DNA of 25,963 nucleotides from Actinomycetota bacterium (GTDB lineage Bacteria; Actinomycetota; Nitriliruptoria; Nitriliruptorales; JAHWKO01), in NCBI GenBank assembly GCA_019347855.1, contig JAHWKO010000024.1:1-25963 (forward strand), read 5' to 3'. A program made the translations under genes and the position numbers. A model generated the notes under the pieces. That model saw nothing but the letters and a program-made list of their open reading frames with translations. It was not told the origin of the DNA and made no database searches. Within the stretch, counting starts at the first letter, position 1; each line of letters begins with the position of its first letter. Positions 7,188 through 16,038 of the stretch are shown here, one piece after another.

Positions 7188-7201
7188 CCCTCCCAGGGAC
7201 C

Positions 7202-8197
7202 TCAGGAGACCGCGGCGATCTCCGCGTGCAGTTCCTCCTTGGGGTCGTCGTCCAGGAGGCTCGCGTCCACCGAGTTGCGCGCCAACGTGACCAGGTCGGC
7301 ATCGTCGAGCGCGAGGGTGTCCCGGACGGCCGCGTAGTTGTCTCCGATGTAGCCGCCGAAGAACGCGGGGTCGTCCGAGTTCACCGTGACCTTGAGGCCT
7401 GCCTCGAGCATCCGCGGGAGGGGGTGGTCCTCGAGGCGCGCGACGACACCCAGGGCGACGTTGGACAGGGGGCACACGGTCAGGGGGATCTGATCGTCGA
7501 CCAGTCGCTGGACGAGGTCGTCGTCCTCCATCGCGCGGATCCCGTGGTCGATCCGCTGGACCAGCAGCCGGTCCAGGGCCTCACGCACGTAGGCCGGCGG
7601 TCCCTCCTCGCCGGCGTGGGCGACGGGCACCAGCCCCGCGTACCGGGCCCGGGCGAACACGTCGTCGAACCGCGACGGGGGGTTGCCGAACTCCGCCGAG
7701 TCCAGTCCGACACCGTCGAGCAGGTCTATGTGGTCCAGGGCGAGCTCCAGCGTGTCCATCGCGGCCTCGGCGGGGCGGTCGCGCAGGAAGCACATGATCA
7801 GCCGCGTGCTGACGCCGTGATCCTCCTCGGCCGCGCGGAGCCCGGCGTCGATGCCTCCGATGATCGGCGGGAACGCGACGCCCCGTTCGAGGTGGATCTG
7901 GGGGTCGAAGAACACCTCGGCGTGACGCACCCCCTGCTCCGCGGCACGTGCGATGTAGGCGGAGGTGAGTTCGGCGAAGTCCTCGTCGGTCCGCAGGACC
8001 ACCATCGCGGACTCGTACACCTCCAGGAACGACCCGAGGTCCTCGAAGTCGAACGCTGCCCTGACCTCCTCGACGGTGGACCACGGGATGCGCACGTGGT
8101 TGCGGGTCGCGAGCTCCAGGAGCAGCTCCGGTTCGAGCGTCCCCTCGAGGTGCAGGTGCAGCTCGGCCTTCGGCAGTTCGTACGCGAGATCACCCAC
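7202..8197 (-). CDS. Adenine deaminase (adenosine deaminase superfamily)
   Basis: This zinc hydrolase of 331 residues is predicted to deaminate adenine to hypoxanthine in purine salvage. Metal and catalytic residues are in place: H14 and H16 (AELHLHLEG), H194 and E197 (AHAGEEG), H218 (IDHGI) and D275-D276. The NSDDPAFFGGY motif, plus the RHAEVFFDPQIHLERG segment, fits the adenine deaminase branch rather than true adenosine deaminases, whose motif reads TDDP. The start is GTG 8197 with AGGAG 6 nt upstream. It follows qcrB by 42 bp on the same strand, so it probably belongs to the bc1 transcript, an unexpected partner. Substrate choice between adenine and adenosine is inferred from motifs only. 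Confidence 0.88.
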   Translation of the reverse strand: MGDLAYELPKAELHLHLEGTLEPELLLELATRNHVRIPWSTVEEVRAAFDFEDLGSFLEVYESAMVVLRTDEDFAELTSAYIARAAEQGVRHAEVFFDPQIHLERGVAFPPIIGGIDAGLRAAEEDHGVSTRLIMCFLRDRPAEAAMDTLELALDHIDLLDGVGLDSAEFGNPPSRFDDVFARARYAGLVPVAHAGEEGPPAYVREALDRLLVQRIDHGIRAMEDDDLVQRLVDDQIPLTVCPLSNVALGVVARLEDHPLPRMLEAGLKVTVNSDDPAFFGGYIGDNYAAVRDTLALDDADLVTLARNSVDASLLDDDPKEELHAEIAAVS

Positions 8198-8239
8198 GGT
8201 CGTCTCCTGCGGTAGCGCTCACCTGCGACCGTAGGGCGG

Positions 8240-9745
8240 TCAGAAAGGGAGGTCGCCTTCGTCCCTGCCCCGGATCCGCCCCCAGAGGTAGCCCACGACC
8301 GCAGCCACACCGCCGACGGCGAGCGCCTTCGAGATGGTCCCGCCCCGTCTGCTGCTCGCGCCGTCGCCCCTCTCGGCGCGGGCCTCGCGCTCCTCCTCGG
8401 CCAGCCACGGCGTCGGGTCCTCGGGCACCTCGGCGCGTTCGTAGCCAGCGGGGCGGCCCGACGCGGCGAGCTGCCGGCAGTACAGGTAGACGAGCGCTCC
8501 GGCGATCACCGGCAGCACCAACGCCCCGATCCGCAGGACCCACACCAGCCGCACGATCGACACGTTCAGCTGCGTCGCGATGATGTCGTCGCTGCCGGCC
8601 ACGAACAGGACGAAGTAGAAGGTCAGCGCCCCGGCCCCGAACGCCGACCGGAACGGTCGATCCCGGGGACGGTCGAGCAGGTGGTGCTCCGCGTCGTCGC
8701 CCGTGAAGCGCCGTTCGATGAAGGGCCAGGCGTACAGCGCCAGGAACGTCACACCCGGCAGCAGCACCGCGGGGAAGAACGGGTTGGGGATCATGTACCC
8801 GAAGGCGCGGATCTCCCAGGCGGGGAACAGCCGCAGCGCACCCTCGAGCCATCCCATGTACCAGTCGGGTTGCGCGGCGGTCGAGACCACGAAGGGATCG
8901 AAGGGCCCGTACAGCCACACCGGGTTGATCTGGGTGGTCCCCCCGAGCAGCGCGAGCAGCCCGAACACGATGAAGAACAGCCCCACCGACATCGTCATGT
9001 ACGACGGCCACATCCGCAGGCCGACGACGTTGTCCTCGCGGCGCCCCGGTCCTGGGAACTGGGTGTGGTACTGCCGGACGATCAGCCCCAGGTGGGCGCC
9101 GATCAGCCCGAACATCGCCAGCGGCACGATGAAGACGTGCGCGGAGTACAGACGACCGATGATCTGGTCGCCCGGGAAGAGCCCACCGAAGGCCAGCGAC
9201 GCCGCCCACGTGCCGATCAGCGGCACCGATTCGGCGATCGCGTAGGCGATCCGCAGACCCGTCCCGGACAGGACGTCGTCGGGCAGCGAGTAGCCGGTGA
9301 AGCCGTTGAGCATGGCCAGCAGCAGGAGCGTGACACCGACCATCCAGTTGATCTCACGGGGCCGCCGGAACGCCCCCGTGAAGAAGACCCGCATCAGGTG
9401 GACGATCACCGACGCGACCATCACGAGCGCTGCCCAGTGGTGGATCTGGCGCATCAGCAGGCCCGCGCGCACGTCGAACGACAGCCGGAGCACCGATTCG
9501 TACGCACGCGACATCTCGATGCCCTGCATCGGGACGTAGCTCCCGTGGTAGGTCACCTCGGCGGTGCTGGCGTTGTAGAAGAGCGCCAGGAACGTGCCGG
9601 TGATGACCAGCACGAGGAAGCTGTACAGGGCGATCTCCCCGAACAGGAACGTCCAGTTCTCGGGGAACACCTTGTCGAGCTTGTCCCGGGTGAACCGCGC
9701 GGCGCCGAGACGGTCGTCGACCCAGCTGGCGAGGCGTCCGATCAC
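8240..9745 (-). CDS. qcrB: Cytochrome bc1 complex cytochrome b subunit
   Basis: This is the quinol-oxidising membrane subunit with two b hemes, 501 residues. Heme ligands are H102 and H116 in helix B and H203 and H218 in helix D; the 13- and 14-residue gaps are b6f/actinobacterial-like. The Qo motif is PDWY (293-296) rather than PEWY, as in related actinobacterial proteins. Eight core helices are followed by extra C-terminal helices, a charged stretch (about 435-470) and a final hydrophobic segment (SKALAVGGVAAVVGYLWG). The start GTG 9745 overlaps the qcrA stop by GTGA. Together with QcrA and QcrC it passes electrons from quinol to the caa3 oxidase. Confidence 0.96.
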   Translation of the reverse strand: MIGRLASWVDDRLGAARFTRDKLDKVFPENWTFLFGEIALYSFLVLVITGTFLALFYNASTAEVTYHGSYVPMQGIEMSRAYESVLRLSFDVRAGLLMRQIHHWAALVMVASVIVHLMRVFFTGAFRRPREINWMVGVTLLLLAMLNGFTGYSLPDDVLSGTGLRIAYAIAESVPLIGTWAASLAFGGLFPGDQIIGRLYSAHVFIVPLAMFGLIGAHLGLIVRQYHTQFPGPGRREDNVVGLRMWPSYMTMSVGLFFIVFGLLALLGGTTQINPVWLYGPFDPFVVSTAAQPDWYMGWLEGALRLFPAWEIRAFGYMIPNPFFPAVLLPGVTFLALYAWPFIERRFTGDDAEHHLLDRPRDRPFRSAFGAGALTFYFVLFVAGSDDIIATQLNVSIVRLVWVLRIGALVLPVIAGALVYLYCRQLAASGRPAGYERAEVPEDPTPWLAEEEREARAERGDGASSRRGGTISKALAVGGVAAVVGYLWGRIRGRDEGDLPF

Positions 9746-10653
9746 GTCTCACCGCCCCTCTTGGGCCACGACCAGAAACCCGGACCGATGGGTTCGGGGA
9801 AGTCGCCTGAGGCGATCAGGTAGCCCTCGCCGTCGACGGCGAGGGGCAGCTGCGGCAACGACCGGGTCGCGGGACCGAACGCCGGTCGGGCACCTTCGGT
9901 CACGATGAACGCCGACTGGTGGCAGGGGCAGAGGAGCCGGTGGTTCTCGGTCTGGTAGAGACCGACCGGACAGCCGGCGTGCGTGCACACCTTCGAGTAC
10001 GCCACGTGTCCCTCGGGCGCCCACGTCATGCGCTGCTGGTCGAGCTGCAGGTCCTCGGGGCGTACCCGGATGAGGACCGTCTGCGAGTCCGCCTCACGGA
10101 TGAACCCCTCGGGGAAGACGGTGACGACGGTGCCCACCTCGAGCTCGTCGACACGGACGGGATGACCGGTCTCGCGGACGAGTCGCGCACCTTCGGTCCA
10201 CCCGGTGGTCGTCCGTTCGGGGAAGGGATCGGGACCCAGGGAACGCAGCGGGAACAGGGCGGCGAGACCGAACGCTCCCGCCGCCAGGGCGAGCATCCGG
10301 CCGAGGAACCCCCGGCGCCCGATGCCGCGGGCACCTTCGCGGAAGGCCTCCGCCGCGCCGGCCTCCTCGTCCTCGTCGTCGTGCCACGGCAGGTCGCGCT
10401 TCTCGACATGTGGCCCCTGTGGCATCAGCTCGTGTGCCCAGGCCACCAGACCGATGCCGATCCCGACGCAGGCCACGGCGAGGGCGATCCCGAGCGGCTG
10501 GGTATCCCCACTGACGACGTAGGCGATCGCGAAGGCGATCCCGGCCACCGTGGCGATCCCGAACAGGACAGCCGCCCAGACCGCCGCGGCGCGGGCCTTC
10601 TGCAGCTGTCGTCGGTCCTCGAGGCGTTCCTCGGTCGCCCCGCTCACATCCAC
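9742..10653 (-). CDS. qcrA: Cytochrome bc1 complex Rieske iron-sulfur subunit
   Basis: This is the Rieske [2Fe-2S] protein that takes the first electron from quinol; it has 303 residues. The first half has two N-terminal helices (about 22-48 and 53-73) and a third after the twin-arginine-like GRRGFLGR (112-119), the usual three-helix actinobacterial topology with Tat-dependent export of the last domain. Cluster ligands are C223, H225, C242 and H245, with C228 and C244 for the disulfide (CTHAGC and CPCHQS). The start is GTG 10653, 7 nt after qcrC; GTG 10647 is an alternative. Confidence 0.95.
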   Translation of the reverse strand: MDVSGATEERLEDRRQLQKARAAAVWAAVLFGIATVAGIAFAIAYVVSGDTQPLGIALAVACVGIGIGLVAWAHELMPQGPHVEKRDLPWHDDEDEEAGAAEAFREGARGIGRRGFLGRMLALAAGAFGLAALFPLRSLGPDPFPERTTTGWTEGARLVRETGHPVRVDELEVGTVVTVFPEGFIREADSQTVLIRVRPEDLQLDQQRMTWAPEGHVAYSKVCTHAGCPVGLYQTENHRLLCPCHQSAFIVTEGARPAFGPATRSLPQLPLAVDGEGYLIASGDFPEPIGPGFWSWPKRGGET

Positions 10654-10660
10654 GCCCCGG

Positions 10661-11452
10661 TCACGTCCGCCTCCCGATCCACTTGGCGGTCACGAGGAGC
10701 GCGCCGATGCCGATCAGCCACGCGATCGCCCCCTCGCTGAACGGCCCGTAGTGGATCAGGGCGATACCGCCCTCGTCGCGTGGGTGGCGCAGCTCCTCGA
10801 CGTACGACGCGATCGCGTTGACCTCCTCCTCGCTCAAGACCCGTTCGGGGAACGCTGGCATCGTTCCGGGTCCGATCCGGATGGCCTCGGCGACCTCGAC
10901 CGGGGACGACAGGTGCAGCGTCGGTGCCTCCCCGCTGTCGATCAGGACGCCCCCGACACCGGCGAACTGGTGGCACGAGGCGCAGTTCAACCGGAACAGC
11001 TTCCCGCCCTCGGCTTCCAGGGCTTCTTCGACGTGGACGTCGGGAACCTCTGGGCCGTCGATGAACGTCCCCGTGTAGTCGACCAGCGCCTCGATCTCGG
11101 ACTCGGTGTACTGCGGCTCGGCGTGGGGCAGGTCCACCGTGATGTCGTACCTGTCGAGCGCCGGGTTCGGCGGCGGCATCCGTCCGGTGCGGACCATGAA
11201 GTCGATCGCCGCGGTCCCGACGCTCGTCAGATCGGGGCCTCGTGCGGTGCCTTGACCGCTCGTCCCGTGACAGATCGCGCAGTCCCGCTGGAACAGCTGC
11301 TTCGGCGAGGCAGCCTCGCCACGAGGCTCCTGCTGTTCGGTTCCCTGGGCGGACGCCGAGGGGCTCGAGAACGCGAGGAACGCCGCGACCGACGCGGTGA
11401 TCACGGCCGCGACGACGATCGCCCACGGGTCGCGAGGCTCGGCGCCGATCAC
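10661..11452 (-). CDS. qcrC: Cytochrome bc1 complex diheme cytochrome c subunit
   Basis: From GTG 11452 this is a 263-residue protein with an N-terminal signal/anchor (about 10-30), two cytochrome c domains with heme motifs CAICH (58-62) and CASCH (157-161), likely axial Met 92 and Met 198, and a C-terminal helix (about 241-260). The diheme form replaces soluble cytochrome c in actinobacteria and contacts the oxidase directly. The frame is open up to GTG 11530, but I prefer GTG 11452. The extra 26 residues are Arg-rich and unlike a signal, and a -10-like TAGGGT (11506-11511) lies within them. It is the first gene of the qcrC-qcrA-qcrB operon. Confidence 0.93.
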   Translation of the reverse strand: MIGAEPRDPWAIVVAAVITASVAAFLAFSSPSASAQGTEQQEPRGEAASPKQLFQRDCAICHGTSGQGTARGPDLTSVGTAAIDFMVRTGRMPPPNPALDRYDITVDLPHAEPQYTESEIEALVDYTGTFIDGPEVPDVHVEEALEAEGGKLFRLNCASCHQFAGVGGVLIDSGEAPTLHLSSPVEVAEAIRIGPGTMPAFPERVLSEEEVNAIASYVEELRHPRDEGGIALIHYGPFSEGAIAWLIGIGALLVTAKWIGRRT

Positions 11453-11505
11453 CGGTCCCGCGACTCCATCGGAGGCCCCCCTGGCGTGGGTCGTTCGCCT
11501 TCGGG

Positions 11506-11511
11506 ACCCTA
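11506..11511 (-). promoter_or_regulatory. -10 element of the qcr operon
   Basis: On the minus strand this reads TAGGGT, identical to the -10 hexamers proposed for ctaC and fdhA. It would give a leader of about 47 nt before GTG 11452. The -35 region (GGACGT) is poor. Confidence 0.4.
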
Positions 11512-11580
11512 GCGATGCGGGAGCGCGCACGTCCGACCGTTCATTGCCGCGAACGGACGGTGACCCGCACGGTGGGCGGC

Positions 11581-11982
11581 ATGGAGGCGACGGATGGGGA
11601 GCACGTGGCAGCAGCTCTGGGCAAGCGGCGGTGGGCCTGCGCCGAGGGGTACATCCCCTCGTGGAGCAACGGGCCCGAACCGGAGTTCCTCAGTCACGAG
11701 ACGGCCTGCCTGCTGAACACGTCCGATGACGACGCGACCGTCGAGATCACCGTCTACTTCTCCGACCGCGACCCGGCTGGTCCGTACGTCGTGGATCTTC
11801 CCGCGAGGCGGACCCGGCACGTCCGGTTCAACGATCTCGAGGACCCTGAACCCGTCCCCACGGCCACCGACTACGCGTGGGTCGTCGAGTCGGACGTCCC
11901 GATCGTCGTCCAGCACACCCGCCTGGATTCCCGCCAGGCCGAGAACGCGCTCCTGACGACCGTGCCCTACGCGGACGACTGA
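11581..11982 (+). CDS. Anabaena sensory rhodopsin transducer (ASRT) family protein
   Basis: The 133-residue protein matches the ASRT family closely: WACAEGYIPSWSNGPEPEF, the SHETACLLN stretch, VEITVYFSDRDPAGPY, ARRTRHVRFNDL and VPIVVQHTRLDSRQAENA. In Anabaena the family member is a soluble beta-sandwich tetramer that binds the sensory rhodopsin and may bind DNA. Many bacteria carry copies without a rhodopsin, and some members may bind small ligands. No rhodopsin gene is visible here. ATG 11581 gives the usual family length; an in-frame GTG at 11605 with GGGGAG close upstream is an alternative. It is divergent from qcrC and followed after 13 bp by the FAD/FeS dehydrogenase, possibly in one transcript. 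Confidence 0.9.
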   Translation: MEATDGEHVAAALGKRRWACAEGYIPSWSNGPEPEFLSHETACLLNTSDDDATVEITVYFSDRDPAGPYVVDLPARRTRHVRFNDLEDPEPVPTATDYAWVVESDVPIVVQHTRLDSRQAENALLTTVPYADD

Positions 11983-11995
11983 CCCGGACCATCTG

Positions 11996-14900
11996 ATGTC
12001 CCTCCACGATCTGTCCACCCCTGCCACCGGTCACCAGGGCGCCCTCTCGAACGCGCCACTCGACCTCGATGCCGAGGGCCTCGCATCGGCGCTCCGCCGC
12101 ACGATCGAGGGCGAGGTGCGGTTCTCGGACGGCGATCGCCACCTGTACTCGACCGACGCTTCGAACTTCCGCCAGATCCCGGTCGGCGTGGTGATACCAC
12201 GCACGATCGAGGACATCGTCCAGACCCACGCTCTGTGCCGGGAGTTCGGTGCGCCGATCACCAACCGAGGAGGCGGCACGAGCCTCGCCGGGCAGTGCAC
12301 CAACGTCGCCGTGATCCTGGACACCTCCAAGTACCTGCGGGACATCCTCGACCTCGACGCGGAGACCCAGCGCGTCACCTGCCAGCCGGGCATCGTGCTG
12401 GACGCCCTGCGCAACCACACCCAGCAGGAGGCGCAGCTGACCTGGGGCCCGGATCCCGCCACCCACAACCGTTGCACCGTCGGAGGGATGATCGGCAACA
12501 ACGCCTGCGGGATGCAGGCGTTCGTGTACGGGCGCACCGAGGACAACGTCCACGAGATGGAGGTCCTGCTCTACGACGGCACCCGCATGACCGTCGGGCC
12601 GACGTCCGAGGACGAGCTCGAGGCGATCATCCAAGGTGGTGGCCGCAAGGGGGAGATCTACGGGAAGCTGCGCGACCTACGGGACCGGTACGCCGACCAG
12701 ATCCGGGAGCGCTACCCGGATATCCCGCGGCGCGTGTCGGGCTACAACCTGACCGAGCTGCTCCCCGAGAACGGCTTCAACGTGGCGCGGGCGCTGGTCG
12801 GCACCGAGGGGACCTGCGCTACGACCCTGAACGCCACGTTGGACCTCAACCACTACTACCCGGAGCGGTCGCTGCTGGTCCTGGGGTACCCCGACGTGCA
12901 CACGGCAGGGGATCACGTTCGAGAGCTGCGCAGGATCGCGGATGCGATCGCGTTGGAGGGCATGGACGAGCTCCTGACCGAACGCATGCGAGAGAAGCAC
13001 CTGCACATCGACACCCTCGACCATCTCCCGGACGGCAACGCGTGGCTGATGCTCGAGTTCGGCGGCGAGACGGAGGACGAGGCCGACGCCAAGGCGCGCG
13101 ACCTCATGTCCCAGCTCGGGGGCGACGGCGCTCCCTCGATGAAGCTGTACGACGACGGGCGCGAGGAGGAGGCCGTCTGGTTGGCCAGGAAGGCCGGCCT
13201 CGGAGCGACCTCTCACTTCCAGGGCACCGACAGCTGGCCGGGGTGGGAGGACTCCGCGGTCCATCCCGACGACATCGGCGACTACCTGCGGGACCTCCAC
13301 GGACTGTTCGACGACCACGGCTACGAAGCATCGGTGTACGGCCACTTCGGGGACGGGTGCGTCCACTGCCGGATCGACTTCGACCTCGCGAGCGGCGAGG
13401 GGATCGCCGAGGACAAGCGCTTCCTCAACGACGCCGCCGAGCTCGTGTCCTCGTACAACGGTTCCTACTCCGGCGAGCACGGGGACGGCCAACAGCGCGG
13501 CGTCCTGCTCGAGAAGATGTACGGCCCGGAGATCCACCGGTCGTTCCGCGAGTTCAAGGCGATCTGGGACCCCGACAACCGCATGAACCCCGGCAAGGTC
13601 GTCGACGCGTACGACGTGGACCAGAACCTCCGGCTCGGCGAGGACTTCCGGCTACCGGTCGAGGTCGAGACGAGGTTCGGCTACCCGCACGACGACGGCA
13701 GCTTCGCGCGCGCCCAGATGCGGTGCGTCGGGGTGGGCACGTGCAGGCGCGACGACGGGGGCGGGACGATGTGCCCGTCCTACATGGTCACCCACGAGGA
13801 GATGCACTCCACCCGGGGACGGGCCCGGCTGTTGTTCGAGATGCTCAAGCCGGACTCGCAGCTCGACGGGTGGCGCGACGAGAGCGTCAAGGAGTCACTC
13901 GACCTCTGCCTGTCCTGCAAGGGTTGCGTCATAGACTGTCCCGTGGACGTCGACATCCCGACCTACAAGGCCGAGTTCCTCCACCACTACTACGACGGAC
14001 GGATCCACCCCCGCGTCCACTACGCGATGGGACGGGTCGACGTCTGGTCGCGACTGGCCGAGTGGATGCCGGGGATCGTGAACCTGACGTTGAACGCGCC
14101 GGGCCTCGGTGCCCTGCTGAAGAGGACGGCCGGGGTCGCCACGGAACGCTCCGCACCCCGCTACGCGGCGCAGACCTTCCGGGACTGGTTCCAACAGCGT
14201 GAGATCGGCAACCACGGGGCCGAACGGGTCCTGCTGTTCCCAGACACGTTCACGAACAGCTTCCACCCGGAGGTCGGCCGGGCGACCGTCGAGGTGCTCG
14301 AGGACGCCGGGTACCAGGTCACGATCCCCGAGCAGCGGTTCTGCTGCGGGAGGCCCCTGTACGACTACGGGTTCCAGGACCTGGCGCACCAGTACCTCGA
14401 CACGATGATCGAGGCCCTGCGCGACGACGTGGCGGCAGGGGTGAGGATCGTCGGGGTCGAGCCCTCCTGCGTCGCGGTGTTCCGTGATGAGCTCGTGCAG
14501 ATGAAGCCCGACGACGCGGACGCGCAGCGCATCGCCGACGCCACCTACACCCTCGGGGGGTTCCTCACCGAGGAGGCCGACTACGACTTCCCGAAGCTCG
14601 ACCGTCGGGCGATCGTCCACGGGCACTGCCACCACAAGGGCGCGCTCGGACTCGGCGATCTGAACGCCGCCCTGGACGCGCTCGGGTTGGAGTGGGAGGA
14701 GCTCGACGCCGGCTGCTGCGGCCTGGCCGGGTCCTTCGGGTTCGAGTCCGGCGACCAGTTCGAGATCTCCGTGAAGGCGGGGGAGCGCAAGCTGCTCCCC
14801 GCCGTCCGCGACGCGGACCCCACCACTCTGATCGTCGCCGATGGCTTCAGCTGCCGCACCCAGATCGAGCAGCTGCAGGAGCTCAACGGTGCGGGCGACA

Positions 14901-15121
14901 ACGGCGAACGACGTGCCCTGCACCTCGCCCAGGTGATCCGGATCGCTCAGGAGGAGGGACGCCACGGCACCACCGATCGTGATGTCCCGGTCGAACGCGG
15001 CTACGTCAGCGAGGACACCAACGGCGTCTGGACCACCCGGGACACCGTCGCGGCGTCGGTCGTGGGCGCGACCGTCGTCGCCACAGGCACGTACCTGTGG
15101 AGCAGACTCACCGACCGCTGA
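11996..15121 (+). CDS. FAD-linked oxidase / iron-sulfur (CCG-domain) dehydrogenase, YdiJ/GlcD-GlpC-like fusion
   Basis: This 1041-residue 2-hydroxyacid dehydrogenase-like protein fuses several domains. An FAD-binding PCMH domain lies at about 60-300 (NRGGGTSLAGQ, NACGM) and an FAD-oxidase C-terminal domain at about 300-545 (EHGDGQQRG, NRMNPGK). An iron-sulfur region has C577, C583, C593 and C638-x2-C641-x2-C644-x3-C648. Two CCG domains have CCG at 783-785 and 907-909. A last hydrophobic stretch (about 1020-1034) before WSRLTDR may anchor it to the membrane. The layout resembles E. coli YdiJ (about 1018 residues), for which D-2-hydroxyglutarate has been proposed as substrate. D-lactate or glycolate is also possible. 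Electrons probably go to quinone. Confidence 0.88.
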   Translation: MSLHDLSTPATGHQGALSNAPLDLDAEGLASALRRTIEGEVRFSDGDRHLYSTDASNFRQIPVGVVIPRTIEDIVQTHALCREFGAPITNRGGGTSLAGQCTNVAVILDTSKYLRDILDLDAETQRVTCQPGIVLDALRNHTQQEAQLTWGPDPATHNRCTVGGMIGNNACGMQAFVYGRTEDNVHEMEVLLYDGTRMTVGPTSEDELEAIIQGGGRKGEIYGKLRDLRDRYADQIRERYPDIPRRVSGYNLTELLPENGFNVARALVGTEGTCATTLNATLDLNHYYPERSLLVLGYPDVHTAGDHVRELRRIADAIALEGMDELLTERMREKHLHIDTLDHLPDGNAWLMLEFGGETEDEADAKARDLMSQLGGDGAPSMKLYDDGREEEAVWLARKAGLGATSHFQGTDSWPGWEDSAVHPDDIGDYLRDLHGLFDDHGYEASVYGHFGDGCVHCRIDFDLASGEGIAEDKRFLNDAAELVSSYNGSYSGEHGDGQQRGVLLEKMYGPEIHRSFREFKAIWDPDNRMNPGKVVDAYDVDQNLRLGEDFRLPVEVETRFGYPHDDGSFARAQMRCVGVGTCRRDDGGGTMCPSYMVTHEEMHSTRGRARLLFEMLKPDSQLDGWRDESVKESLDLCLSCKGCVIDCPVDVDIPTYKAEFLHHYYDGRIHPRVHYAMGRVDVWSRLAEWMPGIVNLTLNAPGLGALLKRTAGVATERSAPRYAAQTFRDWFQQREIGNHGAERVLLFPDTFTNSFHPEVGRATVEVLEDAGYQVTIPEQRFCCGRPLYDYGFQDLAHQYLDTMIEALRDDVAAGVRIVGVEPSCVAVFRDELVQMKPDDADAQRIADATYTLGGFLTEEADYDFPKLDRRAIVHGHCHHKGALGLGDLNAALDALGLEWEELDAGCCGLAGSFGFESGDQFEISVKAGERKLLPAVRDADPTTLIVADGFSCRTQIEQLQELNGAGDNGERRALHLAQVIRIAQEEGRHGTTDRDVPVERGYVSEDTNGVWTTRDTVAASVVGATVVATGTYLWSRLTDR

Positions 15122-15139
15122 ACAAGAGGAGGAGGCACC

Positions 15140-15751
15140 ATGGGAACCATCACCGACACCATCAGGACCGCCGCGAGGAACGTCGCCCGCTACGAGGTGG
15201 CGACCGCCGACACGAGGACCGGCACCGCCGCGGCTGCGTACGCCTTGGGGCGCATGAGCGGGAGCGACGGCGGGCCAGCCGGGGGCGACGGGCTGCTTGG
15301 TCGGATCGCTGGGGCGGCCGGCAAGGGACTGCTCGCGGGTCTCGTCGGCACCGCCGCGATGACGATCTCGAGCACGATCGAGATGAAGCTGCGGGATCGC
15401 GGTGGATCGTCCGCACCGACAGACGCCGCGGCCGAGGTCCTGGACATCGAGGGCTTCGAGGACGAGGACGCGGAGGAGCGCTTCGGGACCCTCGTGCACT
15501 GGGGGTACGGCACCGGTTGGGGCGCCGTCCGTGGCCTCTACGGGGCGACCGGGATGCCGAGCTCGGCAGCGACCGCCGCGCACTTCGCGACCGTGTGGGG
15601 CGCGGAGCAGGTCGTGCTGCCCGCCCTCGACGTGTCACCGCCCGTGACCGAGTGGGGCGCCAAGGAGATCGCGATCGATGCCTGGCACCACGCGGTCTAC
15701 GCGGTCACGACCGGCCTGGTCTACGAGCGGCTGGACGCCCGCGCCGCGTAA
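15140..15751 (+). CDS. Membrane-associated protein, DUF1440/YagU-like
   Basis: The protein has 203 residues. A glycine- and alanine-rich N-terminal half contains a hydrophobic helix (about 57-75, GLLAGLVGTAAMTISS). It is followed by HWGYGTGWGAVRGLYG and two further weakly hydrophobic helices near the C-terminus. The GxxGTxAM plus HWxYGTxxGxxxG pattern resembles the DUF1440/YagU group of inner-membrane proteins; the assignment is tentative and no function is known. Start choice is firm because AGGAGGAGG lies about 6 nt before ATG 15140. It follows the FAD/FeS dehydrogenase by 18 bp and may be cotranscribed. Confidence 0.8.
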   Translation: MGTITDTIRTAARNVARYEVATADTRTGTAAAAYALGRMSGSDGGPAGGDGLLGRIAGAAGKGLLAGLVGTAAMTISSTIEMKLRDRGGSSAPTDAAAEVLDIEGFEDEDAEERFGTLVHWGYGTGWGAVRGLYGATGMPSSAATAAHFATVWGAEQVVLPALDVSPPVTEWGAKEIAIDAWHHAVYAVTTGLVYERLDARAA

Positions 15752-15762
15752 CGACGTGCGCA

Positions 15763-16038
15763 TCAGGCCTGACTGTCCGCCTGCTCAGAAGCCTGCTCGG
15801 TGCGGATGTGCTGGGTGTCGTCGCGGATCTCGTCCAGCTTCGACTCGACCGCGGTCAACCGCTGGTCGATGTCCTCGAGCACCTCGAGCCGGTCGTCGAG
15901 ATCCTGGATGTCCTGCCGGAGCGGCCGGATGATCCTCTCGATCTCGGAGCGCAGCTCCCGCGTGTCCGTCCCGGTCGCCTGCTGGACGAGGCGTAGGGGC
16001 GCCTGTACGGCCTGTATCGCACGGTCGGTGAGTGCCAC
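15763..16038 (-). CDS. Short coiled-coil protein
   Basis: This 91-residue protein is unrecognised. Residues 24-80 show a heptad-like pattern of Leu/Ile and charged residues (RSEIERIIRPLRQDIQDL, then LEVLEDIDQRL), which predicts a long coiled coil. The N-terminus (ALTDRAIQAVQAPLRLV) is an amphipathic helix. The start is GTG 16038 with AAGGA 6 nt upstream. It is convergent with the DUF1440-like gene (11-bp gap) and divergent from the SRPBCC gene. Possibly a polyhydroxyalkanoate-granule or envelope-associated helper, but nothing in the sequence proves it. Confidence 0.75.
   Translation of the reverse strand: MALTDRAIQAVQAPLRLVQQATGTDTRELRSEIERIIRPLRQDIQDLDDRLEVLEDIDQRLTAVESKLDEIRDDTQHIRTEQASEQADSQA

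Noticed and set aside
6365..8215. 616-codon plus-strand frame across ctaG and the adenine deaminase gene
   Set aside because: It runs over two convincing genes in other frames and shows no domain; high GC content makes such long spurious frames common.
11453..11530. N-terminal extension of qcrC to GTG 11530
   Set aside because: The 26 extra residues are Arg-rich, no ribosome binding site is seen, and a -10-like hexamer lies inside; the protein from GTG 11452 starts with a normal signal/anchor.
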